Source: JBBSMX01 sp038232935 (GTDB taxonomy: Bacteria; Bacteroidota; Rhodothermia; Rhodothermales; JANQRZ01). From it: a DNA stretch of 35,035 nt. The notes beneath the pieces were generated by a model. The model was not told the origin of the DNA, did no database searches, and saw nothing but the letters and a program-made list of their open reading frames with translations. The number at the start of each line of letters is the position of its first letter. The stretch's first letter is position 1. The DNA is taken from NCBI GenBank assembly GCA_038232935.1, contig JBBSMX010000029.1:1-35035 (forward strand), written 5' to 3'. This document shows, one piece after another, positions 27,384-35,035 of the stretch. Both the position numbers and the translations under genes were made by a program.

Positions 27384-28490
27384 ATGAACACGTCCGTCAC
27401 CGCCCAGCACCTCGCATCGAGCACCGCTCCGTGCGAACTCACGTTCCCCCTCACGATCTCTCCGTACGTCGTCGCTGAAGAAGGCTACTGCCTCGCCGTC
27501 CGCGCCCTCGACACGAAGGAGGTCTACAACCAGCTCGAAGGCACCGACGGCGTCTTCCGCACGATCCGCGCGGGCGATGTACTCGCGGGAGCCCTCGGCG
27601 AGCGGCAGGCGCTGAAGGGGTACAGCGGGCGGATCCCGCGCACGATCCGGTCGGGCGACGTGCTCCACGTCCTCAACATGGGCGGCATCCTCGGCCTGTG
27701 CACGAGCGACCACCCGGACCTCGGCGCGGCGCGGCGGGTGGAGGTCCTCGGGGCCGTCGTGACGGGCGAGCCGGCGCGGCACGCGCGGATTCAGGACCAC
27801 GCCATCGAGCCGTGCGAGCACCTCAGCCAGTCGGCCCCGCTCGTGTTCGTGAGCGGGACGGCGATGAACACGGGCAAGACCTACGCCGCCGCCGAGCTCG
27901 TGGCGGGTCTCACGCGGCAGGGATTCCGCGTCGCTGCGGCCAAGCTGACCGGCGCGTCGCTGATGCGCGACGTCCGGGCGATGGCCGCGCAGGGGGCCGT
28001 CTGCACCGCGACGTTCACCGATGCCGGGGTCGTGGCGACGACGGGGCGGGACATGGTGCCGATTGCGAAGGGCCTCATCGCACACCTCAACGCCTGCGCG
28101 CCGGAGGCCATCGTGCTCGAACTCGGCGACGGCATCATCGGACCCTACGGTGTCGACGGGATCCTGCAGGACATGGAGCTCCAGCGGCTGACGGCGGCGC
28201 ACGTCCTCGCCGCGACCGACCTCGCGGGGGCGTGGGCCGCGGACCAGCTTTTCCGCACCCGCTACCGCGCCGATCTCGCCGCTGTCGTTGGCCCGGCGAC
28301 GGATACGGAAGTGGGGCGGCGGTACTTGCAGAACGTGCTCGGTGTGCCGGGGATCAACGCGCGGAGCGACGCGGCCCGGCTCGCCGCGCTCGTCGCGGGC
28401 AAGGTCGCCCGCTTCGAGGCCCCGCACGGCGATGGGTACAGCGATGCCCTCCCCGCGTTCGCCGACCTCCCGTGGGAGGCGGCACGGTAA
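27384..28490 (+). CDS. DUF1611 P-loop protein in the arginine operon; candidate glutamate N-acyltransferase
   Basis: A 368-residue DUF1611 protein with two parts. The N-terminal alpha/beta domain covers about 1-150. The C-terminal nucleotide-binding-type domain has a Walker A motif GTAMNTGKT (158-166), then KLTGASLMRDV (187-197), VLELGDGIIGPYG, and a Rossmann-like end. Family knowledge, from memory: DgcN, a DUF1611 member from marine bacteria, transfers an acetyl group from acetyl-CoA to D-glutamate. Here the gene sits second in an operon that has every enzyme from N-acylglutamate to arginine but no argA or argJ. I therefore infer that it makes N-acetyl- or N-succinyl-glutamate. Its stop overlaps argC by one base (TAATG), so the two proteins should be made in step. 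Alternatives are a regulatory or chaperone-like NTPase. The family call is firm; the reaction is a hypothesis. Confidence 0.85.
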   Translation: MNTSVTAQHLASSTAPCELTFPLTISPYVVAEEGYCLAVRALDTKEVYNQLEGTDGVFRTIRAGDVLAGALGERQALKGYSGRIPRTIRSGDVLHVLNMGGILGLCTSDHPDLGAARRVEVLGAVVTGEPARHARIQDHAIEPCEHLSQSAPLVFVSGTAMNTGKTYAAAELVAGLTRQGFRVAAAKLTGASLMRDVRAMAAQGAVCTATFTDAGVVATTGRDMVPIAKGLIAHLNACAPEAIVLELGDGIIGPYGVDGILQDMELQRLTAAHVLAATDLAGAWAADQLFRTRYRADLAAVVGPATDTEVGRRYLQNVLGVPGINARSDAARLAALVAGKVARFEAPHGDGYSDALPAFADLPWEAAR

Positions 28491-29533
28491 TGCAGATCCT
28501 ATCGAACGATCCGATCCGCGTCGCCGTGCTCCACGGAGCGGGCTACGTCGGCGGCGAGCTGATCCGCCTGCTGCTCGGCCATCCGCACGCGACGATCTCA
28601 GCCGTCACGAGCCGTAGCTTTGCAGGCGAGCCCGTCCACGACGCGCACGCTGCCCTGCGCGGCGTCACCGCCCTCGCCTTCGTCGCGCCCGAAGCCCTCG
28701 ATGCCAGCGCGTTCGACGCCGCATTCGTCTGCGCCGAGCACGGGCAGGGAGCCGCTGCCGTGATGGCCCTCCGCGAGCGCGGGTTCGACGGGTTGATCGT
28801 CGACCTCAGCGCCGACCACCGGTTGCGCGACGCCGGGCTGTATCCCAAGTGGTACCGGATGCTGCACCCCGCGCCCGAGCGGCTCGCCGAAACCGTCTAT
28901 GGGATGGCCGACGTGGTCGCTGCCGAGCTACGCGGCGCGACGCTCGTCGCCAACCCCGGCTGCTTCGCCACCGGTCTCGGGCTCGCGCTCTGGCCGCTCG
29001 CCCAGCACCTCGGCTGCTTCGAAGCGCATGTGACGGCGCTCACCGGGGCCTCCGGTTCGGGCGCACGCCCCTCGGCTACGACGCACTTCCCCTCACGCGA
29101 TGGGAACGTCAGGGCCTACAAAGTCCTCGGCCACCAGCACCTCGGCGAAGTGCAGCAGCTTCTCGGTGTCGATGTAAACGTGCGTTTCGCTCCCGCGAGC
29201 GGGCCGTGGACACGCGGCATCTGGGGCACCGCGCACGTCGCGCTCCCCGACAGCGTCACCACGGAGGACGTGGGCGGCTGGTATGCCGAAGCCTACGCTG
29301 ACCGACCGCTCGTCCGGCTCTCGCCCGGCACGCTCCCCGAACTCCTCCCCGTCGTCGGCTCGCCGTTCGGCGACCTCGGGTGGGTCGTGGGCGACGGCGC
29401 GCTCGTGGTCGGGTTCGCGCTCGACAACCTGCTCAAAGGGGCGGCGAGCCAGGCCGTTCATAACCTCAACCTCGCCCTCGGCCTGCCCGAGACGGCGGGA
29501 CTGCTCCCCACCGCTACGCCCGTCCTCGCATGA
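28490..29533 (+). CDS. argC: N-acyl-gamma-glutamyl-phosphate reductase
   Basis: The 347-residue enzyme reduces N-acetyl- (or N-succinyl-) glutamyl phosphate to the semialdehyde with NADPH. Its Rossmann motif is VAVLHGAGYVGGELIRLLLGHP (11-32), with the usual Gly-x-x-Gly-x-x-Gly pattern slightly altered. The catalytic cysteine is Cys158 in NPGCFATG. TALTGASGSG and the active-site histidine segment KVLGHQHLGEV complete the family set. The ATG overlaps the DUF1611 stop (TAATG) and the stop overlaps argD (ATGA). ArgC enzymes do not strongly reveal which acyl group they accept. Confidence 0.95.
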   Translation: MQILSNDPIRVAVLHGAGYVGGELIRLLLGHPHATISAVTSRSFAGEPVHDAHAALRGVTALAFVAPEALDASAFDAAFVCAEHGQGAAAVMALRERGFDGLIVDLSADHRLRDAGLYPKWYRMLHPAPERLAETVYGMADVVAAELRGATLVANPGCFATGLGLALWPLAQHLGCFEAHVTALTGASGSGARPSATTHFPSRDGNVRAYKVLGHQHLGEVQQLLGVDVNVRFAPASGPWTRGIWGTAHVALPDSVTTEDVGGWYAEAYADRPLVRLSPGTLPELLPVVGSPFGDLGWVVGDGALVVGFALDNLLKGAASQAVHNLNLALGLPETAGLLPTATPVLA

Positions 29534-30711
29534 CCCCGACCACGCTCGCCCCCGACCCGCTCGCGCTCGAAGACGCGTGGACGCTCCCGACCTACGCCAA
29601 GCCGCCCGTCGCGCTCGTCCGCGGCGAGGGCGTGACGGTGTGGGACACGGAGGGCCGCGCCTACCTCGATTTCTACGGCGGGCATTGCGTCGCCCTCCTC
29701 GGCCACTGCCCGCCCGGCGCCGTCCGCGCGATCCAGCAGCAGGCCGCCGAACTGCTGTTCTATTCGAACGCGATGTACCTCCCCGTTCGCGCCGAGGCCG
29801 CGCAGAAGCTGACGGCGCTCGCGCCTGACGACCTCGACCGCGTGTTCTTTTGCAACTCCGGCACCGAGGCGAACGAGACCGCGCTCAAGCTCGCCCGTGC
29901 CTTCACCGGCCGCTCCGGGATCGTGGCGATGGAAGGCGGCTTCCACGGTCGGACGCTCGGCAGCCTCGCTGCGACGTGGGGCGAGAAATACCACGCGCCG
30001 TACCGCAGCGTCCTGCCGGAGACGCAGTTCGTCCCCTTCGGGGAGGCCGACGCCGTCGAGCGAGTCGTGCAGGGCGGCGACGTAGCTGCCGTCATCCTCG
30101 AACCGATCCAGAGCATGGCGGGCATCGTCGAGGCCGAGCCGGCGTATTACCAGACCCTCCGCGCGCTCTGCGACCGGCACGGCACCGTGCTGATCTTCGA
30201 CGAGGTGCAGACGGGTGTCGGACGGACGGGACGGTTCACGTACGGCGAGCACGTCGGCGTGACGCCGGACCTCATCACACTCGCGAAAAGCCTCGGTTCG
30301 GGCGTGCCGGTCGGGGCCGTCCTCGTCCACGAGCGGATCGCGGCGACAGTGCAGCCGGGCGACCACGGCTCGACGTTCGGCGGCGGACCCCTCGCCGCTG
30401 CGGCCGTTATTGCAACCATCGATACGTTGGTCGAGCAGGGGCTGATGCTTCGGGCCGAGCAGCTCTTCGACGCGCTCCACGGGCAGTTGATGGCGGTCGA
30501 GGGTATCGTCGCCGTGCGCGGGCGAGGCGGACTTATCGGCGTGGAGTTGGACCGGGCAGCGAAGCCCATCGTCGCCGCGCTGCGGGCGGAGGGCGTATTG
30601 GTCGGCACGTCGAACGAGCCGCACACGCTTCGGCTGTTGCCCCCGCTCACGATGCCGCTCGATGGCGTCGACACGCTCGCCTCGGCCCTCGCCGCCGTGC
30701 TCGCCACCTGA
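29530..30711 (+). CDS. argD: N-acylornithine aminotransferase (PLP)
   Basis: A 393-residue class III aminotransferase that converts N-acylglutamate semialdehyde to N-acylornithine with glutamate as amino donor. Visible PLP features are GTEANE (111-116), the ring-stacking FHGRTLG (138-144), DEVQTGVGRTG (224-234) and the Schiff-base lysine Lys253 in LAKSLGSGVPVGA. Length is normal for ArgD. The ATG overlaps the argC stop (ATGA) and its stop overlaps argF' (TGATG). In many bacteria this enzyme also serves lysine synthesis as a succinyl-diaminopimelate aminotransferase; the context here points to arginine. Confidence 0.95.
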   Translation: MTPTTLAPDPLALEDAWTLPTYAKPPVALVRGEGVTVWDTEGRAYLDFYGGHCVALLGHCPPGAVRAIQQQAAELLFYSNAMYLPVRAEAAQKLTALAPDDLDRVFFCNSGTEANETALKLARAFTGRSGIVAMEGGFHGRTLGSLAATWGEKYHAPYRSVLPETQFVPFGEADAVERVVQGGDVAAVILEPIQSMAGIVEAEPAYYQTLRALCDRHGTVLIFDEVQTGVGRTGRFTYGEHVGVTPDLITLAKSLGSGVPVGAVLVHERIAATVQPGDHGSTFGGGPLAAAAVIATIDTLVEQGLMLRAEQLFDALHGQLMAVEGIVAVRGRGGLIGVELDRAAKPIVAALRAEGVLVGTSNEPHTLRLLPPLTMPLDGVDTLASALAAVLAT

Positions 30712-31730
30712 TGCCGCACCTCACCGATTGGACCGATCTCCCTGAAGAGATCTGGGATCGCTGCCTCACTCGCGCCCTCCATCACCGGCGGGACCGGCGG
30801 TGGAGCGACGCGGCGCGCGGAAGAGCACTCGGCCTCCTCTTTTTTAACCCCTCACTGCGGACGCGGACCTCGATGGAGCTCGCCGCCGCTCACCTCGGCG
30901 CGTTCCCGACCGTGTTGACGCCGGGGCAGGGGACGTGGAATCTGGAGTGGCGCGACGGCGTGCGGATGGACGCCGACAAGGCCGAACACGTCCGCGAAGC
31001 CGTCGGCGTGCTCGGGCGCTACGTGGACGCCCTCGGCGTCCGCACCTTCGCCTCCCTCACCGACCGCGCCGCCGACCGTGCCGACGCTGCGTTTCAGGCC
31101 GTCGTCGCCGCGTCGGAGCAGCCCGTGATCAACCTCGAATCGGCCCGGTGGCACCCGTGCCAGGCCCTCGCCGACGCCGCCGCGCTCCACGAGCACGTCG
31201 GCGGCGAGGTCAGCGGCCGACGGTTCGTATTGACGTGGGCACCGCATCCGAGCCCGCTCCCCCGCGCCGTCCCGAACTCCGCATTGCTGATGGCCGCCCG
31301 GATGGGGATGGAGGTCGTCGTCGCCCGTCCCGATGGATTCGCGCTCGACCGGGCCATCCTCCGCCTCGCAGAGACGACTTCGGCGCGGCACGGCGGCTCG
31401 ATCTCCGAGACCGACGATCAGCAGGCCGCTTTCGACGGGGCCGACGTGGTCTATGCCAAAGCGTGGGCCGGCGACCTCGTGTACGACGACCGAGCGGGGG
31501 AGGCAGCGCGACGCCGCGCGCTCGACGGGTGGCGTGTGACGGAGGCGAAGATGGACGCCACCGACGACGGCGTGTTCATGCACTGCTTGCCCGTCCGCCG
31601 CGAGGTCGTGGTCGACGGGGCCGTGCTCGACGGGCCGCGTGCGCTGCATCTCTTGCAGGCGGAATACCGGCTCCACGCACAGAAAGCCGTGCTCGAGTGG
31701 ATCTGGGATCTGCTGCCGGAGGCCGTATGA
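30711..31730 (+). CDS. argF': N-acylornithine carbamoyltransferase (N-succinyl/N-acetylornithine type)
   Basis: This 339-residue transcarbamylase carbamoylates N-acylornithine rather than free ornithine. The carbamoyl-phosphate loop is FFNPSLRTRTS (44-54). HPCQ (148-151) and HCLPVRR near the C terminus complete the active site. The block RFVLTWAPHPSPLPRAVPNS (171-190) closely follows the N-succinylornithine enzyme of Bacteroides (TWAPHPRPLPQAVPNS, from memory) and differs from ordinary ornithine carbamoyltransferases. At the acyl-specificity position (DKAEHV, 89-94) this protein has Ala91, where the Xanthomonas acetylornithine enzyme has Glu and the Bacteroides succinylornithine enzyme has Pro. 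That leans toward N-succinylornithine but does not settle it. Both junctions overlap (TGATG with argD, ATGA with argB). Confidence 0.9.
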   Translation: MPHLTDWTDLPEEIWDRCLTRALHHRRDRRWSDAARGRALGLLFFNPSLRTRTSMELAAAHLGAFPTVLTPGQGTWNLEWRDGVRMDADKAEHVREAVGVLGRYVDALGVRTFASLTDRAADRADAAFQAVVAASEQPVINLESARWHPCQALADAAALHEHVGGEVSGRRFVLTWAPHPSPLPRAVPNSALLMAARMGMEVVVARPDGFALDRAILRLAETTSARHGGSISETDDQQAAFDGADVVYAKAWAGDLVYDDRAGEAARRRALDGWRVTEAKMDATDDGVFMHCLPVRREVVVDGAVLDGPRALHLLQAEYRLHAQKAVLEWIWDLLPEAV

Positions 31731-32512
31731 GCGCCGTCGTGGTCAAAATCGGAGGCGCGCTCCTCGCCGATGCCGGGGCGCTCGAGTCGGTCTGGGCCGG
31801 GGTCGAAGCGCTGCGGGCGGAGCACGCGGTCATCGTCGTGCACGGTGGGGGACCGCAGACGACGGCCCTCGCGCGACGGCTCGGCCACGAGCCCCGCATC
31901 GTCGCCGGCCGCCGCGTGACGACGGATCTCGACCTCGACGTGGCGCTGTGGACGATGCGCGGCGCGCTCAACGCCCGGCTCGTCGCAGCAGCGCAGGCGA
32001 CGGGGCTACAAGCCGTCGGACTGTCCGGGATCGACGGTGGCCTCGTGACCGTTGCGAAACGCCCACCGCGTGAGGTCGATAGCGAGACGGTCGACTTCGG
32101 GTGGGTTGGGGAGGTGGTGGCCGCCGATGGTACGGTGCTGCGTGCCCTCCTCGATGCCGGATTTGTCCCGATTGTCGCGCCGCTGTGCAGCGACGGGAGG
32201 GGGAACGTCTACAACGTCAACGCCGACACCGTCGCCCTCACACTCGCGGACGCGCTCGGTGCGGAAGCGCTCGTGTTCGTCGCGGAAGCAGGTGGGCTGT
32301 TCCGCAACCTCGAATTGCCGTCGAGCCTGCTTCGCACCGTCGACGCGAAATGTGCCGCCGCCGGGGCTGCCGCCGGGTGGATCGCGGGCGGGATGCGGCC
32401 GAAGCTCGATGTCGGGTTCGAAGCAGTACGGCGGGGCATCGCCCACGTTCGCATCTGCGCGCCCACTGCCCTCGCCGATGCGTCGGCGGGTACCACCCTC
32501 GTCGCCACATGA
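31727..32512 (+). CDS. argB: N-acylglutamate kinase
   Basis: The 261-residue amino-acid kinase phosphorylates N-acylglutamate on the gamma-carboxyl. Family motifs are VVKIGGALL (5-13), VVHGGGPQTT (37-46), GLSGIDGGLV (about 98-107), VYNVNADTVA (about 164-173) and the ATP/acyl-site GGMRPKLDV (about 222-230). There is no N-terminal extension, so it is probably the arginine-insensitive dimeric type. That would leave end-product control to transcription, for example the leader upstream of argG. The ATG overlaps argF' (ATGA) and the stop overlaps argE (ATGA). Confidence 0.95.
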   Translation: MSAVVVKIGGALLADAGALESVWAGVEALRAEHAVIVVHGGGPQTTALARRLGHEPRIVAGRRVTTDLDLDVALWTMRGALNARLVAAAQATGLQAVGLSGIDGGLVTVAKRPPREVDSETVDFGWVGEVVAADGTVLRALLDAGFVPIVAPLCSDGRGNVYNVNADTVALTLADALGAEALVFVAEAGGLFRNLELPSSLLRTVDAKCAAAGAAAGWIAGGMRPKLDVGFEAVRRGIAHVRICAPTALADASAGTTLVAT

Positions 32513-33600
32513 CTGCGCCCGTCGTCGATCTCCACGCAGACCTCGTCCGCATCCCGTCGCTGAGCCACGAAGAAGGCCAAGCGGCTGACTTCGTCGAAGC
32601 CCGACTCCGGCAGGCCGAGGGCGTCGAGGTCGGTCGTTTGGAGAACAACGTGTGGGCGAGTCTCGGCGATGGTGGCGATCTGCTCCTCCTCGCGTCGCAC
32701 CTCGACGTGGTGCCGCCGAGCGCCGATCACCCGCACCCGCCGTTTGAGCCGACAGTTCGTGACGGCAAAGTGTACGGTCGGGGCGCGGTCGACGCGAAGG
32801 CGAGCGGGGCGGCGATGCTACAAGCGCTCCTCGACCTCGCTGCGAGCGGGTATGGGCCGCCGGGCCGCGTCGTCGTCGCGCTCACGGCGTGCGAGGAGAC
32901 GGGCGGCGGGTACAACGGGATGGAGCACCTCCGCCGCGCCGTCTTCGGAAACGATTTGCCGCCCGTCGCGGCGGCCATCGTGGGCGAGCCGACGGAGCTT
33001 CGGCCGTGCCTCGCGCAGAAGGGTTTACTCATTCTCACCGCGACGGCGCACGGCAAGGCCGCTCACGCCGCCCGCGCCCACCTCGGCACGAACGCGCTCA
33101 CCGTCGCCGCCCGCGATCTGCTCAGGCTCGACGAGTTCGCGTTCGACCGCGCCGATCCGCTCCTCGGCCGCCCGACCGTGACGGCGACGCTCATCGAGGG
33201 CGGGACGGCGAAGAACGTGGTGCCGGACCGCTGCACGTTCACGCTCGACGTCCGCTCGACCCCGGCCTACACCCACGCCGATCTCACCGCGCTGCTATCC
33301 GACGCGCTGGAAAGTGAAGTCGCCGTCTATTCGGACCGAATCATCCCGTGCCGGACCGATCCCGACGCTCGCATAGCTCAGGCTACGGGCTCGGCGCTCA
33401 CCGATCTCGGCCGCGACGCAACGCCGTTCGGGTCGCCGACGGCCTCGGATTGGATCGTTCTGAACGACGTGCCCGCCGTCAAGCTCGGCCCCGGCCGCAG
33501 CGAGCTCTCGCACACCGCCGACGAGCACGTCGAGATCGACCAACTCGTGCGCGCCGTCGATGTGTATACCCGCCTCATCCGCCACTACTTCGCACGATGA
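32509..33600 (+). CDS. argE: M20-family deacylase, probable N-acylcitrulline deacylase (ArgE/DapE type)
   Basis: A 363-residue di-zinc amidohydrolase of the ArgE/DapE branch. Metal ligands and catalytic residues are visible: SHLDVVPP (His64, Asp66), GRGAVDAKASG (Asp95), ACEETGGG (Glu129 as base, Glu130 as ligand), GEPTEL (Glu160) and a C-terminal histidine in SHTADEHVEI. The lid domain between about 170 and 285 contains AHGKAAHAARAH, the dimer histidine motif. In an operon with an N-acylornithine carbamoyltransferase the substrate should be N-acylcitrulline, giving free citrulline for argG. That assignment comes from context; the family also includes succinyl-diaminopimelate desuccinylase. 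Both ends overlap neighbours (ATGA). Confidence 0.9.
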   Translation: MTAPVVDLHADLVRIPSLSHEEGQAADFVEARLRQAEGVEVGRLENNVWASLGDGGDLLLLASHLDVVPPSADHPHPPFEPTVRDGKVYGRGAVDAKASGAAMLQALLDLAASGYGPPGRVVVALTACEETGGGYNGMEHLRRAVFGNDLPPVAAAIVGEPTELRPCLAQKGLLILTATAHGKAAHAARAHLGTNALTVAARDLLRLDEFAFDRADPLLGRPTVTATLIEGGTAKNVVPDRCTFTLDVRSTPAYTHADLTALLSDALESEVAVYSDRIIPCRTDPDARIAQATGSALTDLGRDATPFGSPTASDWIVLNDVPAVKLGPGRSELSHTADEHVEIDQLVRAVDVYTRLIRHYFAR

Positions 33601-34901
33601 AACTCTGGGACAAAGGGACCGCCGCCGCCGACTGGGTCACCCACTTCACCGTAGGGGAGGACTGGCGATGGGACACGCTCCTGCTACCCTACGACGTCGA
33701 AGGCACGCGGGCGCACGCCTGGGCGCTGACGCAGATCGGCGTGCTGACCGGTGACGAACTCGGGCAGATCGAGTCGGCGCTCGACGCGGTCCGGGATCAG
33801 GCGCTCGCGGGGGATCTCTACGTGACCGTTGAGGACGAGGACGCGCACACGGCCATCGAGCGGGAGCTGACGGCGCGGCTCGGCGAGGTTGGGCAGAAGA
33901 TCCACGCGGGGCGGAGCCGGAACGATCAGGTGCTCGTCGCCCTCCGGCTGTGGCTGCGCGATGCCCTCGCCGCTGTTGCTGCCGAAGCCCTCGCGGCTGC
34001 CGAAGCGCTCACCGATATCGCCGAGCGGCACGACGACCTGCTGATGCCGGGCTACACCCACCTCCAGCGCGCGATGCCGACGACGGTCGGCCTCTGGGCC
34101 GCCGCCTACGCCGAACTCCTCGCCGACGACCTCGACCGGCTCGCCGAAACCCGCGACCGTGCCGACGTGTCGCCATGGGGCAGCGCGGCGGGCTACGGCG
34201 TCCCGCGCCTCGACCTCCCCCGCGAAGCCGTCGCCGAGCGCCTCGGCTTCCGCGGCCTCCAGCGGCACGTGCCCGCTGTCCAACTCTCGCGCGGCAAGCT
34301 CGAAGCCGACGTCGTCCATTCGCTCGTCCAGCTTGGCGCGACGGCGAACCGGCTCGCCTCCGACCTCGTCCTATTCGCGAGTGCCGAGTTCGGGTTCGTG
34401 AAGCTGCCGCTCGAATACACGACGGGTTCGTCGATCATGCCGCAGAAGCGGAACCCAGATGTGCTCGAACTCGCCCGCGCCACGTACCACCGGCTGACGG
34501 CCGAATTGCACCTGCTCCTCAGTCTCCCTGCGAACCTCCCGAGTGGGTATCACCGCGACCTCCAACTGACGAAGGAAGCGACGATGCGCGCCGTGCTCAC
34601 CACGCGCGACCTCTTCACCGCGCTCCGCCACCTCGTGCCTGGGCTGACGTTCGATGCCGAGCGGCTGCGTGCGGCCGTCACGCCCGAGCTGTTCGCCACC
34701 GACGCCGCGCTCGCGCTTGTGGAACAGGGCGTTCCGTTTCGGCAGGCCTACCGGCAGGCGGCGGCGCTGGAGCACGCTGAGCCGCCGGCGGATGCGCTCA
34801 GTGCGTACACGGGGGTGGGGATGCCCGGCCGGGCCGAGCCGGAGGCACTGCGGCGTGCGCTGGCGGAGATCCGGGCGCGAGTGGACGGCGAATCGTCTTA
34901 A
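33597..34901 (+). CDS. argH: Argininosuccinate lyase
   Basis: The 434-residue fumarase/aspartase-superfamily lyase cleaves argininosuccinate to arginine and fumarate, the last step of the pathway. Its conserved regions are EDAHTAIERELTARLGEVGQ then KIHAGRSRNDQV (about 83-115), MPGYTHLQRAMPTT (about 149-162), and the signature loop GSSIMPQKRNPD (about 281-292) with the catalytic serine. It is the final gene of the operon; its ATG overlaps the argE stop (ATGA). No clear terminator lies in the 46 bases before the tRNA gene, so some readthrough into the tRNA is possible. Confidence 0.96.
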   Translation: MKLWDKGTAAADWVTHFTVGEDWRWDTLLLPYDVEGTRAHAWALTQIGVLTGDELGQIESALDAVRDQALAGDLYVTVEDEDAHTAIERELTARLGEVGQKIHAGRSRNDQVLVALRLWLRDALAAVAAEALAAAEALTDIAERHDDLLMPGYTHLQRAMPTTVGLWAAAYAELLADDLDRLAETRDRADVSPWGSAAGYGVPRLDLPREAVAERLGFRGLQRHVPAVQLSRGKLEADVVHSLVQLGATANRLASDLVLFASAEFGFVKLPLEYTTGSSIMPQKRNPDVLELARATYHRLTAELHLLLSLPANLPSGYHRDLQLTKEATMRAVLTTRDLFTALRHLVPGLTFDAERLRAAVTPELFATDAALALVEQGVPFRQAYRQAAALEHAEPPADALSAYTGVGMPGRAEPEALRRALAEIRARVDGESS

Positions 34902-34934
34902 AGAAGCCTTCGTTCGCGCCGCGCCGGTTCTGAG

Positions 34935-34942
34935 TTATTTTG
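34935..34942 (+). promoter_or_regulatory. Candidate promoter element for tRNA-Ser
   Basis: TTATTTTG (34935-34942) matches TAnnTTTG at seven of eight positions, in an AT-rich patch immediately before the tRNA. The spacing would place the transcript start at about the mature 5' end. Confidence 0.35.
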
Positions 34943-34947
34943 GGTGC

Positions 34948-35034
34948 GGAGGGGTGCCGGAGTGGTCGAACGGGCCGGTCTCGAAAACCGGAGTGCCCTT
35001 CTGGGTACCGAGGGTTCGAATCCCTCCTCCTCCG
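34948..35034 (+). tRNA. tRNA-Ser(CGA)
   Basis: The full cloverleaf is visible. The acceptor stem is GGAGGGG (34948-34954) with CTCCTCC (one G-U). The anticodon stem is CCGGT/ACCGG around loop CTCGAAA with anticodon CGA (34982-34984). A long variable arm (GTGCCCTTCTGGGTAC region) is typical of serine tRNAs. The T-arm is GAGGG-TTCGAAT-CCCTC, and the discriminator is G (35034). The window ends one base later with C, so whether CCA is encoded cannot be seen. It reads UCG codons. Confidence 0.96.
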
Positions 35035-35035
35035 C

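Overview
The window looks like a chromosomal segment of a high-GC, aerobic, Gram-negative member of the Rhodothermota/Bacteroidota lineage (Rhodothermales type). The reasons are a DUF5916 outer-membrane barrel protein, a DUF4097 surface or periplasmic protein, a bacterial geranylgeranylglyceryl-phosphate-synthase homologue, an N-acylornithine-type carbamoyltransferase in the arginine operon, and several upstream sites resembling the Bacteroidota promoter element TAnnTTTG. This placement rests on gene content only. I see no insertion sequence, prophage, integrase or CRISPR array.

Layout. Bases 1-5008 hold the tail of an unidentified gene, a DUF5916 secreted/outer-membrane protein, an unrecognised conserved-looking protein and, converging on it, FAD-dependent protoporphyrinogen oxidase. 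Bases 5125-5839 carry two tandem CsbD-like stress proteins, each followed by an intrinsic terminator. Bases 5899-15039 carry, all on the plus strand, an acyl-CoA carboxylase beta subunit, a VKOR-DsbA fusion, an M14 carboxypeptidase, an MscS channel and a DUF255 (thioredoxin-like) protein. Three near-identical GTAGGGGC...GCCCCTAC palindromes sit just behind three of these genes.

Bases 15117-21940 are on the minus strand: alaS, DUF1963, a class D beta-lactamase lipoprotein and a GGGP synthase form a tight cluster, and a DUF2254 membrane protein lies upstream of it. A 12-G homopolymer lies just upstream of the DUF2254 start. Divergent from it is a multi-helix mechanosensitive-channel-like protein, then a 3-methyladenine DNA glycosylase (minus) and a DUF4097 protein (plus).

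Bases 26071-34901 are an eight-gene arginine operon: argG, a DUF1611 gene, argC, argD, argF', argB, argE, argH. From the DUF1611 gene onward every junction overlaps (TAATG, ATGA or TGATG), so translation is probably coupled. The set covers the route from N-acylglutamate to arginine. The carbamoyltransferase is of the N-acyl type, so deacylation is expected after carbamoylation. No recognised N-acylglutamate synthase (argA/argJ) is present, and the DUF1611 protein is the natural candidate for that step. Upstream of argG lies what looks like a complete attenuation leader: a TTGACA promoter, a 33-codon reading frame with seven arginine codons, and a strong terminator hairpin ending 10 bases before argG. 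The window closes with a tRNA-Ser(CGA). The two most interesting leads are the arginine leader and the DUF1611 gene as a missing pathway step.
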